Source: an uncultured Ignavibacteria bacterium (lineage in GTDB: Bacteria > Bacteroidota > Ignavibacteria > Kapaibacteriales > Kapaibacteriaceae). Taken from it: a stretch of DNA of 44,352 nt. The number at the start of each line of letters is the position of its first letter. The stretch's first letter is position 1. Under the pieces are notes generated by a model, which saw only the letters and a list, made by a program, of their open reading frames with translations, had not been told where the DNA came from and did not search any database. Position numbers and translations under genes: made by a program. Below, one piece after another: positions 23,886 to 32,159 of this stretch. The stretch covers positions 1 to 44,352 of the forward strand of contig CALMZQ010000178.1 in NCBI GenBank assembly GCA_937870915.1, in the 5' to 3' direction.

Positions 23886-26210
23886 TCAGAACCGAATGTC
23901 TAGCATCACCACAAAATTCCTGGTCGCTTGCACAAAATAGGTGGGTACAAGTACGCCTTCTGCCATAGCCGACCCACCATTTGTGACTACAAAGGCATTG
24001 AAGAGGTTATTGGCCATCACTCCCACTCTATGCTTGCCAGCAACGTTCCACCACAGCCGTGCATCCACCTGCGTAAAGGATGGGATAACAACGGAGGGGG
24101 CGTTAGTGAGGTCTGCGTAGGACTCGCCTACATACCGTGCTGCAAGATGAATCTCTAGCGGCTCTATGGGACGGAATCGCAGGGTTGCGTTAGTCTGGAG
24201 ACTCGGCGTGAGGACGGGACGAACGTTGGTATAGACTGTGTCGAAGCCAAGATTCTCCGGTTGGTATTCATCAACCGTGGCCTGCATCACCGTTCCATTC
24301 AGGTCGAACCATAGCCGGTCAGCGATCAACAGGACCGACCCTTCGATCTCTATTCCACGTCTACTGCTCGTGGGAACATTCTTCCTTAGTTGCACAAACT
24401 GCTGATCAATGTATGGTCCAATGGGAGCGATCTCGTCTGTGAAGAACATCGCAAAGGCATTCACATCGAGGTAACCATAGGATGCCTGGAATCTTGCTCC
24501 AAGTTCTATGTCGTTTACAAACTCCGGACGTACCGTTCCCGGATTCTGGACCACAGCCAAGTTTGCTTGGTTGATCTGTGTTGAGCCCAGCAGGTCAAAT
24601 CGTGTAGGTTCACGGCCCGTACGCCCAAATGATGCATAAACATTGGCATTTGTGGCCACATCATATCGCAATCCCAAACGAGGGTTGATGAAGAACCAGG
24701 TACTATTGGGGATCTCAACTCCAGAACCAATACTTCGTTCATCGGGAGTGAACATCATGGAGATCGAACGCACCTGGACATCTGCGAATGCCTCCCACGA
24801 TTCACCGTGGTACTTCACTCGCAGAGTCCCGCTTAGCTCGTTCTTCGTTGTACGATCATCATAGTACGGCCGAGCCGATTCTGGGCTAACGTATTCCCAG
24901 TTTCTTCGCTCGAATGTGTAGGCGTGAACTCCAACCGATGCGTCGAGACCGGTAAGGACGTCCTCTATCTCCAGCGCCGACATCACGCCGAGGTGATTAT
25001 TCTGCAAGGGATAATTGATCTGAACGAGCGTACTGTTTTCGTCGCGATATCCAGAGAAGAAATCTCCTCCTGCCCTACCGTAATAGATGGAGGTGGTGAG
25101 CGTACTACCAGGAGAGAATGCGTGACTGTGTTGCAATTGCAGTAACTGTTGACCAAAATCATCAGCGTCCGTGCTGTCATTGAGATTGGTTCTCGGGTCA
25201 CTATCGGCAAGGGGCTTTGGCACCGGATAATACCCCAGTTCATTTTGTGAAGAGCCCCATACATACGAGAGCTTGATCACGTCATGTACACCGAACCATG
25301 CTGCAGAGGCATAGAGAGAGTTTGATGTTGACCCGGTGTGATAGCGATATCCGTCCGTGCGCAACGTTGTGAATCGAGCATAGACGCTCACGTCATTCTC
25401 CATACGTCCGGTAGACACGGCTGCGCTACCCCGTATGAGATTGAACGACCCTGCTGTAAGCTGCATCTCTGCCGAGGGGTCGGCGTTTGTGAGCGTTACT
25501 CCATCAAAATTCACCGAACCAGCATACGAGGCCGTGCCATTGCTACTCATCCCTGTACCGCGTTGCACCTGGATCGATCGCATGCCATTCGACAGGTCAC
25601 TCATGTTGGAAAAGAACACACCTTGGTCGATCATGTCATTGATCGGTGTTCCATCTAGCGTAACGTTCACGCGCGTTTGATCTATGCCACGCATGCGAAA
25701 CGTTCCGTAGTTCGCAACGGCCGTGCCCGACTCCGAATACGATATCACGGAAGGAACAGCACGTTCAAGGATGTACTGCGGATCTTGGCCAATGTAGAGT
25801 TGGTCCATCATCTCCCGCGTTACTGTTGTTTGCGTTACAGGATCTTGCTCTCCCGCACGGAAACTCGTAACAACGATACCTTGCGCGAGAACGGACGACT
25901 CCTCAAGGACGATAGCGAAATCCTGCGCAGAGTCCTTTGCAACGAATGTGCGTTGCTGCGGCTCATAGCCAACACATGTGATCAAAAGGCGTACAGAATC
26001 GCCCCCTGGAATATCGATTCGAAACCAGCCGCGAGCATCAGTATATGCCCCTCGTTGGGTTCCCAAGAGCTGGATCGTTGCTCGAACGATAGGTTGAGAT
26101 CGAGTATCGCGCACCGAACCCGAAAGCGTAACAGATCGCTGGGCCATGGTGGGCCCAGACGTAACCAGACACAGCAGTGTCAGGCAAAAGAAAGAAATGA
26201 ACGTCTGCAC
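23886..26210 (-). CDS. TonB-dependent outer-membrane receptor, predicted thiamine transporter
   Basis: This 774-residue receptor imports a substrate across the outer membrane using TonB energy. A signal peptide (cleavage near PTMAQ) is followed by a carboxypeptidase-regulatory-like domain (about 27-110; VTLSGSVRDTRSQPIVRATI), the plug (about 115-240; TFRMRGIDQTRVNVTLDGTP) and a 22-strand-type barrel ending in an aromatic (VVMLDIRF). The start is GTG at 26210, with GAGG 7 nt upstream. The ATG at 26223 is out of frame. A complete TPP riboswitch aptamer precedes it, so thiamine or a thiamine precursor is the predicted substrate and the gene should be repressed when TPP is abundant. Similar TPP-controlled TonB receptors are known in Bacteroidota. 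Confidence 0.92.
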   Translation of the reverse strand: MQTFISFFCLTLLCLVTSGPTMAQRSVTLSGSVRDTRSQPIVRATIQLLGTQRGAYTDARGWFRIDIPGGDSVRLLITCVGYEPQQRTFVAKDSAQDFAIVLEESSVLAQGIVVTSFRAGEQDPVTQTTVTREMMDQLYIGQDPQYILERAVPSVISYSESGTAVANYGTFRMRGIDQTRVNVTLDGTPINDMIDQGVFFSNMSDLSNGMRSIQVQRGTGMSSNGTASYAGSVNFDGVTLTNADPSAEMQLTAGSFNLIRGSAAVSTGRMENDVSVYARFTTLRTDGYRYHTGSTSNSLYASAAWFGVHDVIKLSYVWGSSQNELGYYPVPKPLADSDPRTNLNDSTDADDFGQQLLQLQHSHAFSPGSTLTTSIYYGRAGGDFFSGYRDENSTLVQINYPLQNNHLGVMSALEIEDVLTGLDASVGVHAYTFERRNWEYVSPESARPYYDDRTTKNELSGTLRVKYHGESWEAFADVQVRSISMMFTPDERSIGSGVEIPNSTWFFINPRLGLRYDVATNANVYASFGRTGREPTRFDLLGSTQINQANLAVVQNPGTVRPEFVNDIELGARFQASYGYLDVNAFAMFFTDEIAPIGPYIDQQFVQLRKNVPTSSRRGIEIEGSVLLIADRLWFDLNGTVMQATVDEYQPENLGFDTVYTNVRPVLTPSLQTNATLRFRPIEPLEIHLAARYVGESYADLTNAPSVVIPSFTQVDARLWWNVAGKHRVGVMANNLFNAFVVTNGGSAMAEGVLVPTYFVQATRNFVVMLDIRF

Positions 26211-26262
26211 AGACGCACCTCATGTTGGTAGAACATAAAGAGACGTCCGTTGGAGGAGAGAA

Positions 26263-26343
26263 CCGTTTTCCTGCGCCGGCATTATCCGGATCAGGTTCCA
26301 AGAGTTTGATCTCAGCCGTCGAACTCGACAGCACCTCTAACGG
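26263..26343 (-). ncRNA. TPP (THI-box) riboswitch
   Basis: The minus strand carries the conserved core of the thiamine pyrophosphate aptamer in order: GAGGTGC, GGCTGAGAT (26309-26317), then GGAACCTGATCCGGATAAT and GCCGGCGCAGGAAA. The ends CCGTT and AACGG form the closing P1 helix. It lies 52 nt upstream of the TonB receptor GTG start. I see no intrinsic terminator between them. A CCTCC run (26252-26256) could pair with the GAGG Shine-Dalgarno (26218-26221), and a small ATGTT/AACAT hairpin (26222-26236) abuts it, so control is more likely at translation initiation. This last point is inference. Confidence 0.95.
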
Positions 26344-26349
26344 GGAGTG

Positions 26350-26357
26350 CGAATATA
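26350..26357 (-). promoter_or_regulatory. Candidate -7 element for the riboswitch-receptor transcript
   Basis: TATATTCG ends 6 nt before the first base of the riboswitch P1 helix, the right distance for a transcript start at the aptamer. It is one change from TAnnTTTG and is shared with the SET-gene promoter. Confidence 0.45.
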
Positions 26358-26388
26358 CAACCATGAACTACGATGCTACCCTGACTCC

Positions 26389-26396
26389 TATCTTTG
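26389..26396 (+). promoter_or_regulatory. Candidate -7 element for murA
   Basis: TATCTTTG is an exact TAnnTTTG match that ends 3 nt upstream of the murA ATG. There is no Shine-Dalgarno, so a leaderless mRNA is expected if the element is used. Confidence 0.4.
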
Positions 26397-26399
26397 CCG

Positions 26400-27662
26400 A
26401 TGGATAAATTCATCGTTGAAGGGGGCGTCCGCCTCCAAGGGAATGTTGCAATCAGTGGTGCAAAGAATGCCTCACTTGCACTGATGCCGGCGTGCTTGTT
26501 AGCGCCTGGCACGTTCACATTGCATAACACGCCGAATAACCGAGACTTGTGGACGATGAGCGGACTGCTCGGAAGCATGGGTGTTCACACAGAACTCGTG
26601 GGTGATTCTCTTACGCTTGATGCGTCGAATCTTACGAGCCACGAAGCCCCATACGACTATGTGAAGCAGATGCGGGCATCGATCTATGTGCTTGGACCAC
26701 TTGTTGCCCGATACGGCGAAGCACGCGTCTCCCTGCCCGGTGGATGCAATTTTGGTCCACGTCCGGTTGATCTGCATTTGAAGGGCCTGGAAAAGCTTGG
26801 CGCAGAGATAGAAGTTGAAGGGGGCTATATCATCGCCAAGTGCCCACGTCTACAGGGTGCCCACTTTCACTTTGATGTTTCAAGCGTTGGCGCATCCGTA
26901 AATGTGTTGATGGCCGCCGTGCTCGCAAAGGGCCACACAACCCTTACGAATGTTGCCCTTGAACCTGAAGTGACGTCGGTGATTCACATGCTGGTGAAGA
27001 TGGGCGCAAAGATTGAAGGCATCGGAACAACAACACTAGAGATCGATGGTGTTGACGAACTCCATGCTGTTGAAGAAACAACAATTCCCGACCGTATCGA
27101 GGCAGCAACATTTCTGATAGCAGCTGCCATGACGAAGGGTGATGTAACACTCACCAAGGTCGTTCCCGAACATCTCACAGCCGTGGTCGGCCGCATGGAA
27201 GATGCCGGATGTGAACTTGAGATCGGCACAGACACGATCCGTGTAGTGATGAACGATCGGCCGGAAGCAGTGGATATTACCGCCACCACCTATCCGGGCT
27301 ATCCAACAGACTCACAGGCGCAATGGGCGGCCTTTATGCTCACGTCGAAAGGGGCTTCTCGGATTAAAGACACTATCTATCCAACGCGTTTTGGGTATGT
27401 GCCTGAGCTGCAACGTTTGGGTGCAAACATAGAAACAGGTGAAGGGTATTGTGTGGTAAAGGGCGGAGCGCACCTCTCGGGTGCTACGGTGATGTCGAGC
27501 GACCTGCGTGCAAGTGCAAGCCTCGTTATGGCTGCCCTGGTAGCCGAGGGTCATACTGAGATCCTGCGAGTGTATCATCTCGACCGTGGATATGAGGCTC
27601 TTGAAAAGAAGCTTGGTTCGCTTGGTGCGGTGATCCGTAGGGAACACACGGAAGAGTTCTGA
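26400..27662 (+). CDS. murA: UDP-N-acetylglucosamine 1-carboxyvinyltransferase
   Basis: MurA transfers enolpyruvate from PEP to UDP-GlcNAc, the first committed step of peptidoglycan synthesis in the cytoplasm. The ATG at 26400 gives MDKFIVEGG; a TTG two codons upstream is less likely. The catalytic cysteine is present at residue 116 in LPGGCNFGPRPVDLH, so the enzyme is of the fosfomycin-sensitive Cys type. ISGAKNASL, QMRASIYVLGP and YPGYPTDSQAQ supply the other conserved substrate-binding residues. At 420 residues its length is standard. The next gene, encoding an EnvC-like protein, appears to begin at a CTG that overlaps the murA stop codon, linking wall synthesis with wall remodelling. Confidence 0.97.
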   Translation: MDKFIVEGGVRLQGNVAISGAKNASLALMPACLLAPGTFTLHNTPNNRDLWTMSGLLGSMGVHTELVGDSLTLDASNLTSHEAPYDYVKQMRASIYVLGPLVARYGEARVSLPGGCNFGPRPVDLHLKGLEKLGAEIEVEGGYIIAKCPRLQGAHFHFDVSSVGASVNVLMAAVLAKGHTTLTNVALEPEVTSVIHMLVKMGAKIEGIGTTTLEIDGVDELHAVEETTIPDRIEAATFLIAAAMTKGDVTLTKVVPEHLTAVVGRMEDAGCELEIGTDTIRVVMNDRPEAVDITATTYPGYPTDSQAQWAAFMLTSKGASRIKDTIYPTRFGYVPELQRLGANIETGEGYCVVKGGAHLSGATVMSSDLRASASLVMAALVAEGHTEILRVYHLDRGYEALEKKLGSLGAVIRREHTEEF

Positions 27663-28867
27663 GAACCTTCGCAACGATCCTAGTTGGTTTACTTTGCTGG
27701 ACGGTGATCCTGCCGTGTCAAACATCGATCTCTTCTACAAGGGACGAGCTCGCACGTCTTCGCCGGTCCATTGAGCAGACACGTCAGCGTATCGACGCAC
27801 TGAACAGACGCGAGTCTACGGCCATGCGTTCGTTGAGCTCGTATCAACGTCAGCGTCATAACCTCACGGTCTTCATTGCCTCTCTCGAGGCTGACCTCGT
27901 ACGCTTGCAGGACACAGCCAAGGTTGTGGAGCAACGCATCTCTGCTACGCAGTCTTCGTTATCGCGCGCCGAAGCTTCGTGGCGCGACGCGTCTCAACGT
28001 ATGCTTACGTATCGCACTGAGCATCAAGGATTGCCCCCTACCTCATTGCGCAATGATGCTGTGTACAGGTCGATCACCTCATCACTTGCGTCGTACCGAC
28101 GGCAGATGTTGAATCTGAAGGACTCGTTGGCATCTCAGAAACAGTTGCTCGACGATGTTTCAACAACACAGCAACAGATCATCTCGGCAAAAGAACGGGA
28201 ACGCAACTCACTCACGGCTACAATCACCAAGAGTCAGCAAGAGTTGATACGACTCCGTTCGAATAAAAAGACGTTGCAAGAGGAACTGCAGAAGAAGCAG
28301 CAGAGCGCACGTCGCGTTCGCACGTTGATCAATGACCTCGTTGCAAAGGAACGCGCACGTGATGCCGAACGAAAGAGGCGCGAAGAAGCGCAGAGATCAA
28401 AAAGATCGCGTATGGGCACGTCACCCAGTTCACGTGAAGATGACGTTCGCACTGGTCCTACCCCACAGCGTGATGGTTTCCGCACCAACTCCTTACCGTG
28501 GCCAACACCAACTACCGCGCTCTTACATGGCTATGGCACGTATCGCAATCCGGAGACAGGGACCACACTAGAGAATCCGGGGATAGACATTAAGGCAGCC
28601 ATGGGTACACGGGTGACGTGTGTGGCAAAGGGCGACGTATCCTCTGTTACCTGGCTCCCCGGCTACGGATCTCTGGTGATCATCGATCACGGTAACGGCT
28701 TCCGCACGGTCTACGCCAATCTTGCCACTGTTGCAGTAAAGAGTGGCAGCAAGGTTCAATCGGGAACGTTGGTTGGAACAAGTGGAGAGAACATCGACGG
28801 GAAGCTCGTCCACTTTGAAGTGTGGTACGGCCGTGAGCGGCAGAACCCGCTTACTTACTTGCGTTGA
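27659..28867 (+). CDS. EnvC-like murein hydrolase activator (coiled coil + degenerate LytM/M23 domain)
   Basis: A long coiled coil (about residues 30-235) is followed by a basic linker and a C-terminal M23/LytM domain (about 290-402). The LytM metal ligands are degenerate: HxxxD reads NPGID and the final HxH reads VHF. Like EnvC, it should therefore activate cell-separation amidases without cutting the wall itself. I extended the start to a CTG at 27659 because only this adds a signal peptide (RTFATILVGLLCWTVIL) and forms a CTGA overlap with the murA stop, with GGAAGAG just upstream. The nearest standard start is GTG at 27704, which would remove export. The gene end overlaps the convergent LCP gene by 17 nt. 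Confidence 0.85.
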   Translation: MRTFATILVGLLCWTVILPCQTSISSTRDELARLRRSIEQTRQRIDALNRRESTAMRSLSSYQRQRHNLTVFIASLEADLVRLQDTAKVVEQRISATQSSLSRAEASWRDASQRMLTYRTEHQGLPPTSLRNDAVYRSITSSLASYRRQMLNLKDSLASQKQLLDDVSTTQQQIISAKERERNSLTATITKSQQELIRLRSNKKTLQEELQKKQQSARRVRTLINDLVAKERARDAERKRREEAQRSKRSRMGTSPSSREDDVRTGPTPQRDGFRTNSLPWPTPTTALLHGYGTYRNPETGTTLENPGIDIKAAMGTRVTCVAKGDVSSVTWLPGYGSLVIIDHGNGFRTVYANLATVAVKSGSKVQSGTLVGTSGENIDGKLVHFEVWYGRERQNPLTYLR

Positions 28868-30065
28868 CCTTGTTATCGAGAGTGATGTACTCTTCGATAC
28901 GAAGTGCAGCATCATGATTTTTAACACGTCGGTACGATGTAACGAGCATCGTACACATGCGATCTCGATACGTTCTACGTTTTGCTAGGTCAGGCACCTG
29001 AAGCCAAGCTCTTTGCTCGTATGGCCTACGAAGGAGACGAATAACACTACCTGGCGAACGTGCTGAGTCGAGCGCTGCCTTATCAATGAGTTTGGCAAGT
29101 CTCCGCTCATACGTTTCTTGATTGATCGGAATACTGTCCAGCCCCATACGGCCGATCTTTTGGGAAATCTGCTTGTTGATCTCACCAACATTTGCGGAAT
29201 CGAAAGAATAGACCTTGAGCTTCGTGATGAGCGCTGGTTTGAGTCGCACCCAAATGCGTGTAGGGTCCTCTGATGAGAAGCCATGACTACGCAGTTCATC
29301 GAGGATCTGTTCACATGCATCATACGTCATGTTTGTTTCTACAAGGGCAAGAGCTGCCCTCAAGCCGAGTTCACCAACGAAGTCATCCGTGTTGTCAAAT
29401 GCGCGAAGCATCACTTGACGCATGAACTGACCCTGGTTGTAAACGCGCTGAAAGTCTCCAGAACTATATGCTTGACGTGAGCGGAGAACCCGCAATGTTG
29501 ACGAGGCATTTTCCTTGTATCCCATAAGCTCAAGCAGACCGATGGCCTGCGAGAAGCCGAACTCCACCCAATAGTCTACGCGAGATACACCGGCAATCTC
29601 ACAGATAGCTTTCAAATAGGAATTGCGCCCACGGTTAGCCCGCACGTTTGTGAGCTTATTGAGATTTGTTGTGTCATCGAATCCGGCATCGAAATATGTA
29701 TCACGAGGGATCGAGATGATTTCCACGCAACCGGAATCGAGAAAGAATCGAACGAGGTGATTTGCGTCTGCATGACCCATTGGGTCGCCAAGGCGCGAAT
29801 CCACGCCCGTGACCATCACATTTACAACACGTCCGGCTGGCTGCGGAAATCCACTAGCGCGCAGCGTAACGGTAGAGTCAGTCACATGGAATGTAACGGT
29901 GTCGATGCCATCTATATTCGTCCGTGCGGCAGCCTTTGCACTCCCGGCAACCGCCGTGGAGTCTCCACCGCCATCAACCTCTGATGGTGAGTCATCTGCT
30001 TTTTTTGAGCAACTTATTACTGAAAGGCAAACGCTTGCCAACACGAACATGCGTAGGTACTTCAA
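28851..30065 (-). CDS. LytR-CpsA-Psr (LCP) family lipoprotein
   Basis: LCP proteins attach lipid-linked polymers to cell-wall or surface acceptors. This 404-residue product has the LCP core from about residue 80: NVMVTGVDSRLGD, then IISIPRDTYFD, LNKLTNVRANRG and LRSRQAYSSGDFQRVYNQG, matching the family order. Unusually, the N-terminus is a lipoprotein signal (MKYLRMFVLASVCLSVISC) and not a transmembrane anchor. The RSD motif reads HAD. The start is TTG at 30065, overlapping the mazG stop as TTGA; the ATG five codons later would lose the positive charges of the signal peptide. Its polymer substrate is unknown, and activity is not certain. Confidence 0.82.
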   Translation of the reverse strand: MKYLRMFVLASVCLSVISCSKKADDSPSEVDGGGDSTAVAGSAKAAARTNIDGIDTVTFHVTDSTVTLRASGFPQPAGRVVNVMVTGVDSRLGDPMGHADANHLVRFFLDSGCVEIISIPRDTYFDAGFDDTTNLNKLTNVRANRGRNSYLKAICEIAGVSRVDYWVEFGFSQAIGLLELMGYKENASSTLRVLRSRQAYSSGDFQRVYNQGQFMRQVMLRAFDNTDDFVGELGLRAALALVETNMTYDACEQILDELRSHGFSSEDPTRIWVRLKPALITKLKVYSFDSANVGEINKQISQKIGRMGLDSIPINQETYERRLAKLIDKAALDSARSPGSVIRLLRRPYEQRAWLQVPDLAKRRTYRDRMCTMLVTSYRRVKNHDAALRIEEYITLDNKVNASK

Positions 30066-30862
30066 AGCCCCTTACCTTTCGCTTCGTCCCAATAGGCATC
30101 CATTTCTTCGAGGGTCATTGTATGAAGGTCCTTGCCGGCTTCGCGTGAGCGGGCTTCTATGTGCTGAAACCGACGCATAAAGGCATTTGTGGTCCCGTGT
30201 AGAGACTCTTCAGCGACAACACCTTCGTGTCGTGCTGCGTTGACAAGTGCAAAGAAAACGTCTCCAAACTCGCGCCGAGTACCATCGATATCATTGTTTT
30301 CGATTTCTACCTTGAGTTCGGCGAGTTCTTCGTCCACCTTTGCCCACACATCCTTGCGATCCTTCCAGTCGAAGCCCACGTTGGCTGCCTTTTCTTGAAC
30401 ACGTTGGGCGCGTAATGCGGCCGGAAGAGTACGAGGGACGCCATCCAACACGGAAGTACGTCCCTCATTCATCTTCAATCGTTCCCAGTTCTGCAACACG
30501 GCATCTTCGGTATCGGCCGTAACATCACCGAAGATATGCGGATGGCGGTTAACAAGTTTCTGGAACTCATTATCGATCACCTTGCGAAGATCAAATGCCC
30601 CGCGTTGTTCAGCCATCACACTATGCATCACAACATGCAGGAGGAGATCACCGAGTTCCTTGCTGAGCTCATGATCGTCCTTTGCCTCGATCGCATCAAC
30701 CGTTTCATACGCCTCCTCTATGAGGAGATGTGAAATTGATGCATGCGTTTGCTTCATGTCCCAGGGGCATTGCTCACGAAGGATTCGCACAAGTCTAATG
30801 AACGCTTCGAGGTAAGAGAGCGTGTCAGCAGGATCTTTGGGCAAAGGAACCGGTGTTGACAT
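30062..30862 (-). CDS. mazG: Nucleoside triphosphate pyrophosphohydrolase MazG
   Basis: MazG hydrolyses (d)NTPs to NMP and pyrophosphate and is thought to clean nucleotide pools and lower ppGpp. This 266-residue protein has the double-domain MazG layout. The N-terminal catalytic motif is LLIEEAYETVDAIE with KELGDLLLHVVMH downstream, and a second EELAELKVEIE/REFGDVFFALVN copy lies in the C-terminal half. CPWDMKQTH is the typical N-terminal family signature. The start is ATG at 30862, only 5 nt after the upstream beta-barrel gene. The stop overlaps the TTG start of the LCP gene. Confidence 0.95.
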   Translation of the reverse strand: MSTPVPLPKDPADTLSYLEAFIRLVRILREQCPWDMKQTHASISHLLIEEAYETVDAIEAKDDHELSKELGDLLLHVVMHSVMAEQRGAFDLRKVIDNEFQKLVNRHPHIFGDVTADTEDAVLQNWERLKMNEGRTSVLDGVPRTLPAALRAQRVQEKAANVGFDWKDRKDVWAKVDEELAELKVEIENNDIDGTRREFGDVFFALVNAARHEGVVAEESLHGTTNAFMRRFQHIEARSREAGKDLHTMTLEEMDAYWDEAKGKGL

Positions 30863-30867
30863 TCTTG

Positions 30868-31488
30868 TTAATTACCGAACGTGAAACCGGCGTTAATGCT
30901 CCAGAACGTTAGACTATTCTCGGATGCACCATACAGAGCCTGACCCGATGGGAGGGCGTAGCTGAATCGTGCCGAGAGATCCATCATAGAGTTGTAGCTC
31001 ATTGGAATAAGCAATCCAACACTTGGTGCTACGCCGACGTGCCAGTTGGTTTCTTGGAAGCGCACGAGTGATACGTCAATCACCTGACTTGATGTTATCG
31101 TACCTGCTGCAAGACCAACAAAGGGGCGTACATCACGTGAGCCGCCAAAAAGGTACCGCCCACCAAGCATCATCGTGAATGAGTTCATGGTGTGAACCTG
31201 GGTGCCATTGATTGCACCGGCGAGTTCGTTGTATTGGAATTGCTGCGTTACACCACGATAGACATCTGACCAAAGGTTGTAACCGAGAACAAGTCCACCG
31301 CTGATGTGATCGCTTGCCCACCATTGAACGTCAACTCCAAACCCGGCTACCGACGTCTCGTTCACGAATGAACGGAATTGTCCGGTAGGTGTGGCCACGG
31401 ACCAATAGATACTGCCATAATAGTCTTGTGCGGATGCACCAGAGATCATCGTTGCCATTACAGCTAGAACAAGGAGAAATTGTTTCAT
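30868..31488 (-). CDS. Small outer-membrane beta-barrel protein
   Basis: A 206-residue protein with signal peptide MKQFLLVLAVMATMISGASA. Alternating hydrophobic strands rich in Gly, Tyr and Trp follow (YYGSIYWSVATPTGQF, ISGGLVLGYNLWSDVY, SMMDLSARFSYALPSG), ending SINAGFTFGN. This is the pattern of an 8-strand OmpW/OprF-like barrel. No specific family is recognisable, so only localisation is predicted. The ATG overlaps the stop of the DUF4136 lipoprotein gene (ATGA), suggesting that the two outer-membrane proteins are made together. Confidence 0.75.
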   Translation of the reverse strand: MKQFLLVLAVMATMISGASAQDYYGSIYWSVATPTGQFRSFVNETSVAGFGVDVQWWASDHISGGLVLGYNLWSDVYRGVTQQFQYNELAGAINGTQVHTMNSFTMMLGGRYLFGGSRDVRPFVGLAAGTITSSQVIDVSLVRFQETNWHVGVAPSVGLLIPMSYNSMMDLSARFSYALPSGQALYGASENSLTFWSINAGFTFGN

Positions 31489-32123
31489 GGGAGTTCTCCT
31501 GTTTCGAGATAGGGCGACTGAATGAACATCTGATTGATCTTGTTGGCGAGATAGGTATTCGAAACACCACCACCAACAAGACCGCTTAAGCTTGCGCCCC
31601 AGACAATACCGCCGTTGTTGCCACCAATGCTTATAGTACGGTCTACCATATCAACGGCCAAAGCTCCAACATCCCATGTTGTAGTGCCATACACTGGATA
31701 GCCGCCATAGTACGGAGGATAATACCCACCATACCACCCCCAATAGCCACCCCAATAGCCACCGTAATACGTTTCAAAGGTTGTTGCGGTAGCAGCAACA
31801 TAGATGCGAACGTCGGGATTCTGCGCAACAGTATCCGTAGTACGTACATAGCCCATATTTGCCAGGTTGGTAGCAATGGTGCTAAGAATAAGAGCATCGT
31901 ACTTACGCGAGATGATCGTTGACGTTTCTACGTCTACGTGCACGATCGTATCCTGCATAAAGTAGGTCTTATACTTGGTGAATGTGGTTGAGGGATGATA
32001 ACCTGTGATTACAGTATCATAGTCCTCAACTGATAGCCCATGAGATGGATAACAACCCACGGCTACCAATGCCGTGATGCAGAAAACTGCACCCCAAGCC
32101 ATGGCCCGTTGATATGCGTTCAT
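31485..32123 (-). CDS. DUF4136-family lipoprotein with Gly/Tyr-rich segment
   Basis: This 212-residue protein has a lipoprotein signal ending in VAVGC. It then shows the DUF4136 pattern: a YDT..FTKYKTYFM segment near the N-terminus, an ILSTIATNLANMGYVRT helix and a PDVRIYVAAT strand. It continues with a Gly/Tyr/Trp-rich insert at about residues 120-145 (YYGGYWGGYWGWYGGYYPPY). DUF4136 proteins are common outer-membrane lipoproteins of Bacteroidota without a defined function. A TAACTTTG -7 element overlaps the stop codon of the upstream MgtC gene, so a new transcript may begin here. Confidence 0.8.
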   Translation of the reverse strand: MNAYQRAMAWGAVFCITALVAVGCYPSHGLSVEDYDTVITGYHPSTTFTKYKTYFMQDTIVHVDVETSTIISRKYDALILSTIATNLANMGYVRTTDTVAQNPDVRIYVAATATTFETYYGGYWGGYWGWYGGYYPPYYGGYPVYGTTTWDVGALAVDMVDRTISIGGNNGGIVWGASLSGLVGGGVSNTYLANKINQMFIQSPYLETGELP

Positions 32124-32151
32124 TTGCCGACTCCGTAAGTGAGATTGACGG

Positions 32152-32159
32152 CAAAGTTA
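32152..32159 (-). promoter_or_regulatory. Candidate -7 element for the DUF4136-barrel-mazG-LCP unit
   Basis: TAACTTTG matches TAnnTTTG exactly. It lies 28 nt upstream of the DUF4136 ATG and overlaps the stop codon of the preceding gene. It marks a possible internal break in the long minus-strand gene run. Confidence 0.4.

Noticed and set aside
25677-26231. 184-residue plus-strand frame opposite the TonB receptor N-terminus
   Set aside because: It is a shadow of the receptor gene; the receptor has clear domains and a riboswitch on the other strand.
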